19,213 bases of DNA from UBA2283 sp041658955 (GCA_041658955.1 JBAZZE010000016.1:1-19213); one strand, 5' to 3'. Numbered from the stretch's first letter, positions 6,209-13,798 are shown. A program made the numbers and translations. The notes: a model not told the origin generated them from the letters alone.

Positions 6209-6454
6209 ATGTTTACTATGTGTAATATAAAAACCCACTCGGGTGAAATGAAATCCATGCATGAATTGTTGGCAGCAGGACAGGCAGTGAGTACAGCAGT
6301 AATGCATGAGCAACAAGATGCTGCATTAAATCCTGCATTAAAGAATTGTGGGACTCTGCCGGAATGTCGGGGTTGCACACTCCTTTTTGGCGCCGAAGTG
6401 ATTGGCGTTGCCGAAAGAGTCGCTCCGAATCTAAAAAGGTCTAACCTAGATTAG
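6209..6454 (+). CDS. Small Cys-containing orphan protein
   Basis: Up to 81 residues (ATG 6209; a second ATG at 6218 is equally possible). The centre is helical and Ala-rich (MHELLAAGQAVSTAVMHEQQDAAL); towards the end NCGTLPECRGC places three Cys in CX6CX2C spacing, possibly a metal site, followed by a hydrophobic strand LLFGAEVIGVAERV. No family recognised. Weak TATAGC ends 6 nt before ATG 6209. The stop abuts the converging stop of the secreted-protein gene with no gap. It may be a real orphan, but the evidence is mostly the clean reading frame and the Cys pattern. Confidence 0.5.
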   Translation: MFTMCNIKTHSGEMKSMHELLAAGQAVSTAVMHEQQDAALNPALKNCGTLPECRGCTLLFGAEVIGVAERVAPNLKRSNLD

Positions 6455-8221
6455 TTATTTCACCAACAGTCCGCCCCATTCGACGAGGGTAAATCCCTGA
6501 CGTGCTGGCGCAGATAATTTTTGAGGAATTAAACTAACTGGTTTTTCCAAAGGAGAAAAATCCAAAAATAGACGGATAGAAGTATCTGGTTTTGGTGATA
6601 CTGTGAGCGGAGCTAACTGATCCATATCAGCAGTAGTTAACCAAGTTAATTTGACAAAAGGACTCTTGGGTAATTTTGGTTGCCAGTATTCCATAAAATC
6701 TGCCGATTCTTGGGTATTTAAGCCAAGTTTAGTGAGATGAGATTTTAAAGTAGAAATTAGTTCTGACTGAGGAACTACAAAACCATATTTATCTTTATTG
6801 GGGTAAATACCGTTACCAGTCCCCTCCCAAAATAAATTTGGATAGGTTTGACCTTGATAATCTAATTGACCATTGGAATGGGCTAGAACGTTCCAACCAC
6901 TTACCGGATACAAAGGTTCTGACTTGGTCACAGCAGCACCGACTCGGACATTAACAGCGGTATCTTTTTGAGGATAAAGATAGACCACTGGCTTGGCACA
7001 CTCGGCTTGAATAATATTTTCAGTACTGATAAATAACCACCAATCACCTAGAGGCTCTTGCCAGAAGAAATGATTGTGGCGCTTAAGGAAGGTGTCCATA
7101 TCAGGACGGGTGCTAGCATCAAGCCCGTCATAGATTCGTTTATAGATCGGATGAGTCTTGTCACTAATGGCATAGACAGGTTCACCAAGAGAATTGGTAC
7201 CAACTTTACTTAGCTGACTGGTCATGGGGGTATTGCCCTTAAGAAGTTTGGCAAAATTTGAACCACACTTACCACCAAAACCGGCTTCGAATGCGACAGT
7301 ATTGCTAGTGCCATCATCCCAGGTAATTTTGGGGATACGATCATCGGTTATGAATTTGATCGAGAGCTCATAACCACGAACCGTATCATCTTTGAGACGA
7401 AGCCAAAATTTACGATCATAAATTCCACCTTCGATGGCTAGATTTAGATCTTTGGAGGAATCAGTATAAACACTATAAAGACGGCCATAAGGTGTGTCGA
7501 TGACAAATTCAGGATTTTTTAGCTCAGTGAAAGAGATGGTATTATCCATGAAAAACGTAGTGGAACGGAAGCTACCTTTGTCAGTTTCAATAATATCTGG
7601 TGTTTCTAAACCAGGGATTTTTAAGTCAATAAATTTGACTTTGGGCTGAAGATAAGTAGCGGGATTGTTGTAGGAAGATAAGTTTTTACCCGGTGTAATC
7701 ATGTAGATTGGACCCTGAGGAGAGACAACAAAGTGCTCGACATGGTACCAAATACCCATACCTTCAGAAGGAACCATGGCATTAACTAGTTTCGAACCGT
7801 CAGCAAAGTTACCAACATGTAAATATTTGATATCTTTATAAACTATATTACTGTTACCAATATAACCCTGAGCATCGGGCTTTTGGTAGACATCGAGGCT
7901 GGCGGCTGCAGGAAACTGGAGCCAAGTAACCTCCCCTGGTGTCAGAGTCGTTAGGTTGAGCGAGATACCTGTAGGAGTGGCTTGGGGGACATATTCAGTG
8001 GGGGTAGCTAAGGCAGTAGGGGGAACGGGGGTGGGGGTGGGAACTATGGGCTGATTGTTTTGTTTACCCAAATTAAAGGCATAAGTAAAAGTGGCAAAAA
8101 ACATTAGAACAATTACAGGAATGATGACGGCTAAAGGAATTTTGGGAAAAGTCTTTGCGGGAGGAAGTGGTGGAGTAGTGGAAGGAACATCTAGGTGGGT
8201 AAGGTTAGTTTTTTCACTCAT
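6455..8221 (-). CDS. Membrane-anchored secreted protein with KPVVYLYP C-terminal domain
   Basis: A 588-residue protein: a short cytoplasmic Pro/Thr-rich head, one membrane helix at about 28-50, a Pro/Thr-rich spacer (about 55-85) and a large outside part. The last 181 residues (about 408-588) start CAKPVVYLYPQKDTAVNVRV and end TLVEWGG. I recall this domain from many secreted bacterial and CPR hypothetical proteins, without an assigned function. The region between, about 90-400, is beta-rich in appearance with no motif I know. The start MSEKTNL (ATG 8221) is preferred over an earlier in-frame start at 8278 because it overlaps the upstream stop as ATGAGTGA (8 nt). Co-translation with the MEMO-like protein suggests a joint role at the cell surface. 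Confidence 0.8.
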   Translation of the reverse strand: MSEKTNLTHLDVPSTTPPLPPAKTFPKIPLAVIIPVIVLMFFATFTYAFNLGKQNNQPIVPTPTPVPPTALATPTEYVPQATPTGISLNLTTLTPGEVTWLQFPAAASLDVYQKPDAQGYIGNSNIVYKDIKYLHVGNFADGSKLVNAMVPSEGMGIWYHVEHFVVSPQGPIYMITPGKNLSSYNNPATYLQPKVKFIDLKIPGLETPDIIETDKGSFRSTTFFMDNTISFTELKNPEFVIDTPYGRLYSVYTDSSKDLNLAIEGGIYDRKFWLRLKDDTVRGYELSIKFITDDRIPKITWDDGTSNTVAFEAGFGGKCGSNFAKLLKGNTPMTSQLSKVGTNSLGEPVYAISDKTHPIYKRIYDGLDASTRPDMDTFLKRHNHFFWQEPLGDWWLFISTENIIQAECAKPVVYLYPQKDTAVNVRVGAAVTKSEPLYPVSGWNVLAHSNGQLDYQGQTYPNLFWEGTGNGIYPNKDKYGFVVPQSELISTLKSHLTKLGLNTQESADFMEYWQPKLPKSPFVKLTWLTTADMDQLAPLTVSPKPDTSIRLFLDFSPLEKPVSLIPQKLSAPARQGFTLVEWGGLLVK

Positions 8222-9269
8222 AAATAAGTGTACCCCAAAAATAATCTTTAGTAACTCCAGGTGAGGAAATAGAATCAAAATATTGTTTGATTAATTGCTG
8301 TTTGCGAGGACCTCTGACAAAAGAATTCCCATCAAGTGGTAGAAATGATTTGATTACCTTTCCGGGATAAATAATTTTGGCGATAACGAAGTTAGGAACA
8401 TAAGAATCAATTATGGTTTTATCTACACCATAGAAGAATCTATCGCCAACTGTATTTTGACTTAAGCTACGATCCAGTGAATATGGCAAGTGAATAAAAG
8501 TTAAATTATTTGCAGGTACTTTTTTACCTCGAGAATAGGCCCCAAAAATATGAGTGGTTGTTTCCGAATCTGGGTCACTGGCGATAAACCCAGAATTGGT
8601 GTGGGCAAATGTGGACCAACGAGAAGCCTGCTGGTACTTAGAAAAGGAGCTTAAGATATATAGTGATTGTGGACTATCAACTTCTGAACCAAGTAATTTG
8701 TCGGTATCTAAGTTTTGAAGATTATTTAAAGTGTAAGCATCGTGGACAAAGGCCATAGTTGCTGGAAGATAGTGCGAGAAATCAACAGAAGAAACTAGAA
8801 GGCAGTCAAAACCGCAATGTTTTTTTAACTGAGTGAGAAGTGGTTGAAGATCGGTGACAGAAGTTTTTTGGCCGATAATTACTGGGTAAAAGTCGGCAGA
8901 AGGAAAATAAGTTTTAAGATCAGCTAGAGGGTTAAAAATTCCATGATCATTTTGAATAGCATCATTTGAAGGAAGTTGGAGGTCCAAAAAATTATTGTAT
9001 TGAGCCACTCCGGATGATAGTTCCCAATTTCTAGTTGAAGAAGTGATGAAAGTTTGACGAGGTGAAAAATGATCAGGGCTAATGAGAACAATGTGACGAG
9101 TGAAAAATCGGCGTCGGGAAATTTCTTTTAAGAATTGTTGGCGGGTGGACAAAACCAAATTATGGTGGGGAACCACAACAGCAATTGGCTGGAAATAAAT
9201 TTGGGCTAAGACAGCCCCACTAATAATGAGTATGGCTATAACTAGAGTTAGAAGTCGTTTGAGAGTGAT
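8214..9269 (-). CDS. MEMO-like protein (AmmeMemoRadiSam system protein B family), anchored, ATC start proposed
   Basis: The canonical part (from GTG 9176, 320 residues) is MEMO-like: VVPHHN (His35/36 in the long form), SPDHFSP, NDHG, and VSSVDFSHY with the Asp/His pair, a set of putative metal ligands shared with MEMO1-type proteins related to dioxygenases. In-frame codons continue upstream without a stop and encode a signal-anchor: ITLKRLLTLVIAILIISGAV then LAQIYFQP, directly before VVVPHH. No ATG, GTG or TTG occurs in this stretch; a TATACT box ends 5 nt before ATC 9269, the spacing used by other genes here. I propose ATC 9269 (351 residues, domain outside the membrane). If wrong, GTG 9176 gives an unanchored protein. 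The function of the family is unsettled. Confidence 0.75.
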   Translation of the reverse strand: MTLKRLLTLVIAILIISGAVLAQIYFQPIAVVVPHHNLVLSTRQQFLKEISRRRFFTRHIVLISPDHFSPRQTFITSSTRNWELSSGVAQYNNFLDLQLPSNDAIQNDHGIFNPLADLKTYFPSADFYPVIIGQKTSVTDLQPLLTQLKKHCGFDCLLVSSVDFSHYLPATMAFVHDAYTLNNLQNLDTDKLLGSEVDSPQSLYILSSFSKYQQASRWSTFAHTNSGFIASDPDSETTTHIFGAYSRGKKVPANNLTFIHLPYSLDRSLSQNTVGDRFFYGVDKTIIDSYVPNFVIAKIIYPGKVIKSFLPLDGNSFVRGPRKQQLIKQYFDSISSPGVTKDYFWGTLIYE

Positions 9270-9274
9270 AGAAA

Positions 9275-9280
9275 AGTATA
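9275..9280 (-). promoter_or_regulatory. -10 box upstream of the MEMO-like gene
   Basis: TATACT on the minus strand, then TTTCT (5 nt), then ATC at 9269. It follows the spacing rule of the window but without a canonical start codon at the expected place. Confidence 0.4.
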
Positions 9281-9313
9281 AAGCAAAGAAGCAAACTAAT
9301 CCCCTATGGTGTT

Positions 9314-10156
9314 CTATAAGAAGATAGATAAGATTCCCAAAAAGGCGATTGAAGCAGTAACTACCTTAGGTAATAGGTTGGTCTCTTTATGTTTAAAATG
9401 AGAGAGCCCAAGTGAGAAAAAGGTTTGGGTTGATAATAGGGTGACAACTAAACCGACTGGTAAATATTGATAGCCATAACTGGTGCCGATAATAGCAAAA
9501 GCGCTAATTAGTCCGGTAACAATAAGTCGAATATTTATATGTTTATCGATTAATGAATAGACCTTTTGTCCACGAAATAGAGCAAATATATAGTTAGAGA
9601 AAATCATGGCGATAGTTATATAAACTGAAAATATTAGAGGGGAAGAACTTCGGATGGTTTGACGATTAATTATGTCTACACTGGTAAGGAGAAAATAATA
9701 AAAGATTACGTCAAAATGAATGCGACGATTGTTGTCTAGTAAAAACATCAGTACAAAAGCGACGACTAGAACTAAAATTCCCACAAATTCACGAGTACCA
9801 AGCATCTCGGAAAATAGATAGTAACCACCAATAGAAGCAAATAAAACTCCTAAGAATTTTTGACTTTCGATGGTAGATAAGAAATGCTTTTGATAGAGCT
9901 TAAGTTGAAAAAGAGATACAAAAAGATTTAATAAAATTGCTAGAAACAGCCAGACATAAAATATTGGGGTAGTGACAATTAAATTTTCACCAGAGTAATA
10001 GAAAATCGCCAAAATAATCGGTAGGCTAAACAGACGAAAAAAGAGGGTAACTGAAGGTTTATTGATATTCATTAAACCAAGATCGCGAAGAAAAGACGAA
10101 CGAAAAGAATAAAGGAGTGAAGAAAATAATGTCAAAGTTACGCCTAAAACGAACAT
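9314..10156 (-). CDS. EamA/DMT-type membrane transporter
   Basis: A 280-residue, very hydrophobic protein with about ten predicted membrane helices arranged as two five-helix halves, the layout of the drug/metabolite transporter (EamA) superfamily. Signature-like places include the N-terminal VLGVTLTLFSSLLYSFRS, SIGGYYLFSEMLGTREFVGILVLVVAFVLM in half one, and GTSYGYQYLPVGLVVTLLSTQTFFSLGLSHF in half two. The substrate cannot be predicted. A perfect extended -10 (TGTTATAAT) ends 5 nt before its ATG. It is divergent from the Nudix gene at 10216 and ends 44 nt before the proposed MEMO-like start. Confidence 0.8.
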   Translation of the reverse strand: MFVLGVTLTLFSSLLYSFRSSFLRDLGLMNINKPSVTLFFRLFSLPIILAIFYYSGENLIVTTPIFYVWLFLAILLNLFVSLFQLKLYQKHFLSTIESQKFLGVLFASIGGYYLFSEMLGTREFVGILVLVVAFVLMFLLDNNRRIHFDVIFYYFLLTSVDIINRQTIRSSSPLIFSVYITIAMIFSNYIFALFRGQKVYSLIDKHINIRLIVTGLISAFAIIGTSYGYQYLPVGLVVTLLSTQTFFSLGLSHFKHKETNLLPKVVTASIAFLGILSIFL

Positions 10157-10161
10157 CTGCG

Positions 10162-10170
10162 ATTATAACA
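10162..10170 (-). promoter_or_regulatory. Extended -10 promoter of the transporter gene
   Basis: TGTTATAAT on the minus strand is an exact TGn-TATAAT match; CGCAG (5 nt) separates it from the ATG at 10156. An extended -10 can work without a -35, and none is evident. Confidence 0.65.
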
Positions 10171-10204
10171 AATACATAGAAAATACGTATATAAGATGAG
10201 TAGG

Positions 10205-10210
10205 TATAAT
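10205..10210 (+). promoter_or_regulatory. -10 box of the second Nudix gene
   Basis: TATAAT, then TAGCC (5 nt), then ATG 10216. It lies back to back with the transporter promoter in a 59-bp spacer; both transcripts are predicted leaderless. Confidence 0.6.
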
Positions 10211-10215
10211 TAGCC

Positions 10216-10725
10216 ATGGACGAATTATTGGATTTGGTTAACGAAAAGGACGAAGTTATCGGAGAAGTGTGGCGGAGCCAAACTCAAAATAATCAAAATA
10301 TAATTTTTCGGGAAGTAGGAGTATTGATATACGACAATCAGAAAAGACTTTTATTGCAGAGACGAAGTTTTAATAAAAAAACCTATCCAGGATATTGGAT
10401 AATTAGCGCCGGAGGACATGTGGGTAAGGGCAAAAATCCTGATGAGGTAGCGCATTCTGAATTAAGTGAAGAACTTGGATTTGATACTGAACTTAAGTTT
10501 GAATTTAAAATACTAATGACTTACCCAACTAACCGATCAATTGCATACGGATACAGTGGTGAATACAATAAAGGGAAGATTACTATTCAGGAAGAGGAGG
10601 TGGAGGAGGCAAGATTTTTTTCAGAAGAGGAATTTGAGGAATTGGTTAAATCAGACAAAGTAGAACCAACATCAGCGAAGTGGTGTAGAAATTTTTGGAA
10701 AAATAATTCTACCAAGTTATCTTAG
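10216..10725 (+). CDS. Nudix hydrolase, IPP-isomerase/YfcD-like
   Basis: A 169-residue protein starting MDELLDLVNEKDEVIGEVWRS, the typical opening of the YfcD/isopentenyl-diphosphate-isomerase-like Nudix group, followed by REVGVLIYD, RLLLQRRS and YPGYWIISAGGHVG. The Nudix box (67-89) is altered: the first Glu is Lys73 and the Arg of REUXEE is Ser81, but the metal-binding E82, E85 and E86 remain, so Mg2+ binding and hydrolysis are still plausible. The IPP-isomerase catalytic Cys is not apparent, which favours a hydrolase. The 3' end overlaps the opposing orphan gene by 17 bp. Confidence 0.85.
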   Translation: MDELLDLVNEKDEVIGEVWRSQTQNNQNIIFREVGVLIYDNQKRLLLQRRSFNKKTYPGYWIISAGGHVGKGKNPDEVAHSELSEELGFDTELKFEFKILMTYPTNRSIAYGYSGEYNKGKITIQEEEVEEARFFSEEEFEELVKSDKVEPTSAKWCRNFWKNNSTKLS

Positions 10726-10987
10726 CGACACTCTCAATAAATTCAGGTGAATCTGTTGGCATAGCCCTAACTATAGGTATTTTCCCATGATCGTAGTGGG
10801 GAGGGAAAAAACGTACTGAATGTCCCCTATTTCCTTTTTCGTCGATGGCAGTTAGAACTGCGTGTTCAGGAGAATTGGTAGTTTCTAGACATATATCGGC
10901 GACACAAACATAGGCTCCAAGACTACTACCGTCATGGTAGTCGTGTTGTTGGACCAGATAGATTTCCCCCGGTTTTATATCAATCAT
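10709..10987 (-). CDS. Orphan 92-residue protein
   Basis: No family recognised. It begins MIDIKPGEIYLVQQHDYHDG, has a beta-rich look (GAYVCVADICLE, HAVLTAID) and several His (HDYHDG, PPHYDHG) that might bind a metal. It lies 10 nt after the stop of the 158-residue orphan, so the two are probably co-transcribed, and its 3' end converges on and overlaps the Nudix gene by 17 bp. No Shine-Dalgarno is seen. Confidence 0.6.
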   Translation of the reverse strand: MIDIKPGEIYLVQQHDYHDGSSLGAYVCVADICLETTNSPEHAVLTAIDEKGNRGHSVRFFPPHYDHGKIPIVRAMPTDSPEFIESVAKITW

Positions 10988-10997
10988 AGAAGTTTAG

Positions 10998-11474
10998 TTA
11001 TGCTCCGAGGTTTACGCGATTAAGAGTCATTAAGGCACGCTTTGACTGACGATGTCCGAGTTCAGCGGCAAGTCGAGTACGAATATGTGCCAACTGGTCT
11101 CTTTTGTCTGGCTCGACCATCATCCAGGCAACTGTATTAGCTGCATAGAAACGGTCCGATTGACTGACATCGGCAAGAAAACCAAAAACTTGGATAGCAC
11201 TGACTGTGTTTTTGGCTTTTAATAAAGCTTGCATATCTTTGGCTAATTTTTGAGCGTCTTCTTCGCGAACAAAGACACCATGCATGGAATCGTCAGTTTG
11301 TTTGATCAACCTATCTACCTGTTGCCCAATAGTAGTTGGGTTGGCCCATTCAAGGTGGACTTGATTTTCACTATCAATTAATCCTTTACCGTTGCCGGTA
11401 ACTCTAGTTCTTATATCGACTAGACGGCTGGATGCGTTAGGGATTACGGAGGATCTTTCGAATGTCTGAGTCAT
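10998..11474 (-). CDS. Orphan 158-residue, mostly helical protein
   Basis: Unknown family. After a polar N-terminal part the protein is helical (VDRLIKQTDDS, EDAQKLAKDMQALLKAKN, SDRFYAANTVAWMM, RDQLAHIRTRLAAELGHRQ), with no membrane segment. The end (HIRTRLAAELGH) vaguely resembles the end of the next upstream orphan (QLRYQIAGALGY), so the two could be distant relatives. It has the best -35/-10 pair in the window (TTGACA-17-TAAAAT), 17 nt before the ATG, giving a short leader of about 10 nt without Shine-Dalgarno. Confidence 0.65.
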   Translation of the reverse strand: MTQTFERSSVIPNASSRLVDIRTRVTGNGKGLIDSENQVHLEWANPTTIGQQVDRLIKQTDDSMHGVFVREEDAQKLAKDMQALLKAKNTVSAIQVFGFLADVSQSDRFYAANTVAWMMVEPDKRDQLAHIRTRLAAELGHRQSKRALMTLNRVNLGA

Positions 11475-11491
11475 ATTTTAAATTGTGCGTA

Positions 11492-11520
11492 ATTTTACAC
11501 AGTTTTTACAAATATGTCAA
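11492..11520 (-). promoter_or_regulatory. Strong sigma-70-type promoter of the 158-residue orphan
   Basis: On the minus strand: perfect TTGACA (11515-11520), a 17-nt spacer and TAAAAT (11492-11497). The ATG follows 17 nt later, so this unit has a leader of roughly 10 nt, unlike most others here. Confidence 0.7.
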
Positions 11521-11547
11521 GTTATGTGGAGTGTAATACAAAAAGAT

Positions 11548-11967
11548 TTAGCTTTCGGCGACAGGAGCAATATAGCCAAGTGCGCCTGCAATTTGATAGC
11601 GCAACTGTTGATGTTGGACGACTCTAGCTTGAAACTCATTACTTTGGAGTATAGTTTGGCTTTCTGGAACTTCAAATGGAAGTATACAATTGGCAAGCAA
11701 ATGACCTACAAATAGTTTTTTTAGATTGGATACTTCTTTAGTTCCAGGTTCTTCAATTAGTTTTGTGACAATTTGTTCGGCAGCATAAAGATGGTCCAAG
11801 CGATGGTCAAGGCGTACTTCCTCAGACGGAGTGGGTGAACTGCTCAGAGCATCAAGAGTTAGTGTAAATTGGTTTTCAATTTCACCTAAAATACTTTGTG
11901 GATTTATTTGTTCAGGGATAACCACACCTTCTGGTCTACTAACAAAACTTTTTATCATTTCAGCCAT
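11548..11967 (-). CDS. Orphan 139-residue helical protein
   Basis: Unknown family, soluble, mainly helical: AEMIKSFVSRPEG, SILGEIENQFTLTLDAL, then a Leu-rich run DHRLDHLYAAEQIVTKLIEE and a C-terminal QLRYQIAGALGYIAP. A GTG at 11985 would add six residues, but a consensus TATAAT lies exactly inside that extension and ends 6 nt before ATG 11967, so the shorter form is preferred. It sits just downstream of the groEL terminator and begins a new unit. Confidence 0.65.
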   Translation of the reverse strand: MAEMIKSFVSRPEGVVIPEQINPQSILGEIENQFTLTLDALSSSPTPSEEVRLDHRLDHLYAAEQIVTKLIEEPGTKEVSNLKKLFVGHLLANCILPFEVPESQTILQSNEFQARVVQHQQLRYQIAGALGYIAPVAES

Positions 11968-11973
11968 AAGGGC

Positions 11974-11979
11974 ATTATA
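11974..11979 (-). promoter_or_regulatory. -10 box of the 139-residue orphan
   Basis: TATAAT on the minus strand, then GCCCTT (6 nt), then ATG 11967. It predicts a leaderless transcript starting after the groEL terminator. Confidence 0.55.
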
Positions 11980-12008
11980 CACCACCTTAAAAACAAGTTT
12001 GACTGTAC

Positions 12009-12036
12009 AAAAATCCCCCGTTTCCGGGGGATTTTT
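12009..12036. terminator. Bidirectional intrinsic terminator after groEL
   Basis: A perfect 12-bp inverted repeat (AAAAATCCCCCG / CGGGGGATTTTT) with a 4-nt TTTC loop. The GC core is followed by a T run on either strand. It lies 67 nt beyond the groEL stop and should end the groES-groEL transcript on the minus strand. Confidence 0.85.
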
Positions 12037-12048
12037 TAATTTAACTTG

Positions 12049-12085
12049 TTATCCTTCGACTCGGCTTAAGCCTCGCTCAGGATAA
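12049..12085. repeat. REP-like palindromic element downstream of groEL
   Basis: An interrupted palindrome: outer arms TTATCCT/AGGATAA, inner arms GGCTT/AAGCC, with CCTTCGACTC on one side and CTCGCTCAGG on the other. It shares the CCTTCGAC...CTCAGG core with the element at 14986-15006. This core is a common intergenic repeat in many bacterial genomes (from memory). A further 7-bp hairpin, AATGAAT/ATTCATT (12084-12104), overlaps the groEL stop. Confidence 0.6.
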
Positions 12086-12102
12086 TGAATGGTGGAAATT
12101 CA

Positions 12103-13773
12103 TTACATCATGCCTTCCATGCCACCCATTCCGCCCATGCCACCCATACCTCCAGTTGGCATACCCGGAGCTTTCTTCTCTGGGGCATCACAGATCAAGA
12201 CATCAGTTGTCAAAATCATAGTACCAACAGAAACAGCATTGGTTAGAGCAGATTTGGTAACTTTGGCTGGATCGAGAATACCAACTTTGGTCATAGAGAC
12301 TAGTTCTCCATTTTGAGCGTTGTAGCCCAAATCTGATTTTGGATCAGCGAGAATAGCGTCTTTAATCTTATTGAAAATATAACCAGCATCCTCACCACTA
12401 TTTTGAGCCAACATACGGATTGGCTGTTCGAGAGCGTATTTGAGAATAGAGATTCCAACTTTTTCTTCGTCGTTGACTGTCTTAACAGAGTCGAGGACAA
12501 AAGAAGCTTTAAGTAGAGCAACACCACCACCAGGAAGAATACCTTCTTCGACAGCAGCTTTGGTAGCTTCGATAGCATCTTTGACTCTTTCTAGTCTTTC
12601 TTTCATCTCGACTTCAGTAGCACCACCGACTTGGAGAACGATTGCACCTCCAGCAAGTTTGGCAATTCGCTCTTGGAGCTTTTCTTTATCGTAGTCACTG
12701 GTGACTTTGCTAATTTGAGCACGAAGTTGAGAAACTCGAGCGGCAACATCAGCTTTACTACCACTACCACCAAGAATTCTGGTTTTATCTTTGTCAGAAG
12801 TGACAGAATCTGCTTGACCACAATATTCTGAAGGTTCGGCAGTATCAAACTTGGCACCTAATTCATCAGAAATTACCTTACCACCGGTAAGAACAGCAAT
12901 ATCCTCGAGCATGGCTTTGCGGCGATCACCAAAACCAGGAGCTTTGACTGCCAGAGCATTAAAGGTTCCACGGAGTTTGTTGACTACTAAAGTGGTTAGA
13001 GCTTCAGCGTCGATGTCTTCAGCAATAATAACGAAGTTTTTGGTGAGCTTGATTAGTTTTTCTAAGAAAGGAAGAATGTCTTGAATGGAACTAATCTTCT
13101 TGTCAGTAATAATAATGTAAGGACGCTCGATGACTGCTTCCATAGCTTCAGTGTTGGTAGCAAAGTAAGGAGAGAGAAAACCATTGTCAAATTCCATACC
13201 AGAAGTTTCTTTGGTTTCGAGTCCCATGCCTTTACCTTCTTCAGCGGTGATAAGACCATCTTTTCCAACTTTGATCATAGCTTCGGCGATTTTCTGACCG
13301 ATATCGATATTACCAGCAGAAATAGTAGCCACGTCTTCGATACTTGCTTGATCGTTGATTTTGATCTCTTTTTTCATCTTGTCTAATTGCTCGAGGACAG
13401 CAGCCAAACCTTTTTCGAGTCCGTAGCGGATCATCATGGGATTGGCACCAGCGGCGACATTTTGAAGACCTTTGTTGGCAATAGCTTGGGCTAATAGAGT
13501 GGCAGTAGTAGTACCATCTCCAGCAATATCATTGGTTTTGCTGGCAGCTTCTTTGATTAGCTGAGCGCCCATATTTTCATAAGCATCTTCAAGCTCGATT
13601 TCTTTGGCAACAGTTACACCATCATGAATGACAGTGGGTCCGCCCCATTTTTTATCGATTGCGACATTACGACCACGAGGACCAAGAGTAGTAATGACAG
13701 CGTCGGCCAAAATATTAATACCGTTTAAGAGGGATTGTCGGGCTTGCGCACCGAATTTTAGTTGTTTTGCCAT
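12103..13773 (-). CDS. groL: Chaperonin GroEL (60 kDa)
   Basis: A full-length 556-residue group I chaperonin that folds proteins in the cytoplasm by ATP-driven cycles with GroES. Landmarks: start MAKQLKFGAQARQSLLNGIN, LGPRGRNVAIDKKWGGPTVIHDGVTVAKEI, the ATP site GDGTTTATLL near 86-95, the hinge and apical domain with FLSPYFATN, and DAIEATKAAVEEGILPGGG carrying the catalytic Asp near 400. The tail is the typical Gly-Gly-Met repeat (GGMGGMGGMGGMEGMM). It lies 19 nt after groES on the same strand, with no Shine-Dalgarno, so it depends on the groES transcript. Confidence 0.98.
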   Translation of the reverse strand: MAKQLKFGAQARQSLLNGINILADAVITTLGPRGRNVAIDKKWGGPTVIHDGVTVAKEIELEDAYENMGAQLIKEAASKTNDIAGDGTTTATLLAQAIANKGLQNVAAGANPMMIRYGLEKGLAAVLEQLDKMKKEIKINDQASIEDVATISAGNIDIGQKIAEAMIKVGKDGLITAEEGKGMGLETKETSGMEFDNGFLSPYFATNTEAMEAVIERPYIIITDKKISSIQDILPFLEKLIKLTKNFVIIAEDIDAEALTTLVVNKLRGTFNALAVKAPGFGDRRKAMLEDIAVLTGGKVISDELGAKFDTAEPSEYCGQADSVTSDKDKTRILGGSGSKADVAARVSQLRAQISKVTSDYDKEKLQERIAKLAGGAIVLQVGGATEVEMKERLERVKDAIEATKAAVEEGILPGGGVALLKASFVLDSVKTVNDEEKVGISILKYALEQPIRMLAQNSGEDAGYIFNKIKDAILADPKSDLGYNAQNGELVSMTKVGILDPAKVTKSALTNAVSVGTMILTTDVLICDAPEKKAPGMPTGGMGGMGGMGGMEGMM

Positions 13774-13782
13774 AGTTTTTTA

Positions 13783-13798
13783 AAATAAATATTTATTT
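13783..13798. repeat. AT-only 16-bp palindrome at the groES-groEL junction
   Basis: AAATAAATATTTATTT is a perfect dyad covering the groES stop and part of the 19-nt gap. It could form a weak hairpin in the mRNA, but AT-rich palindromes arise easily by chance. Confidence 0.3.

Noticed and set aside
13081..13386. 101-codon plus-strand frame antisense to groEL
   Set aside because: Overlaps the most conserved gene of the window; its composition is the mirror of groEL codons.
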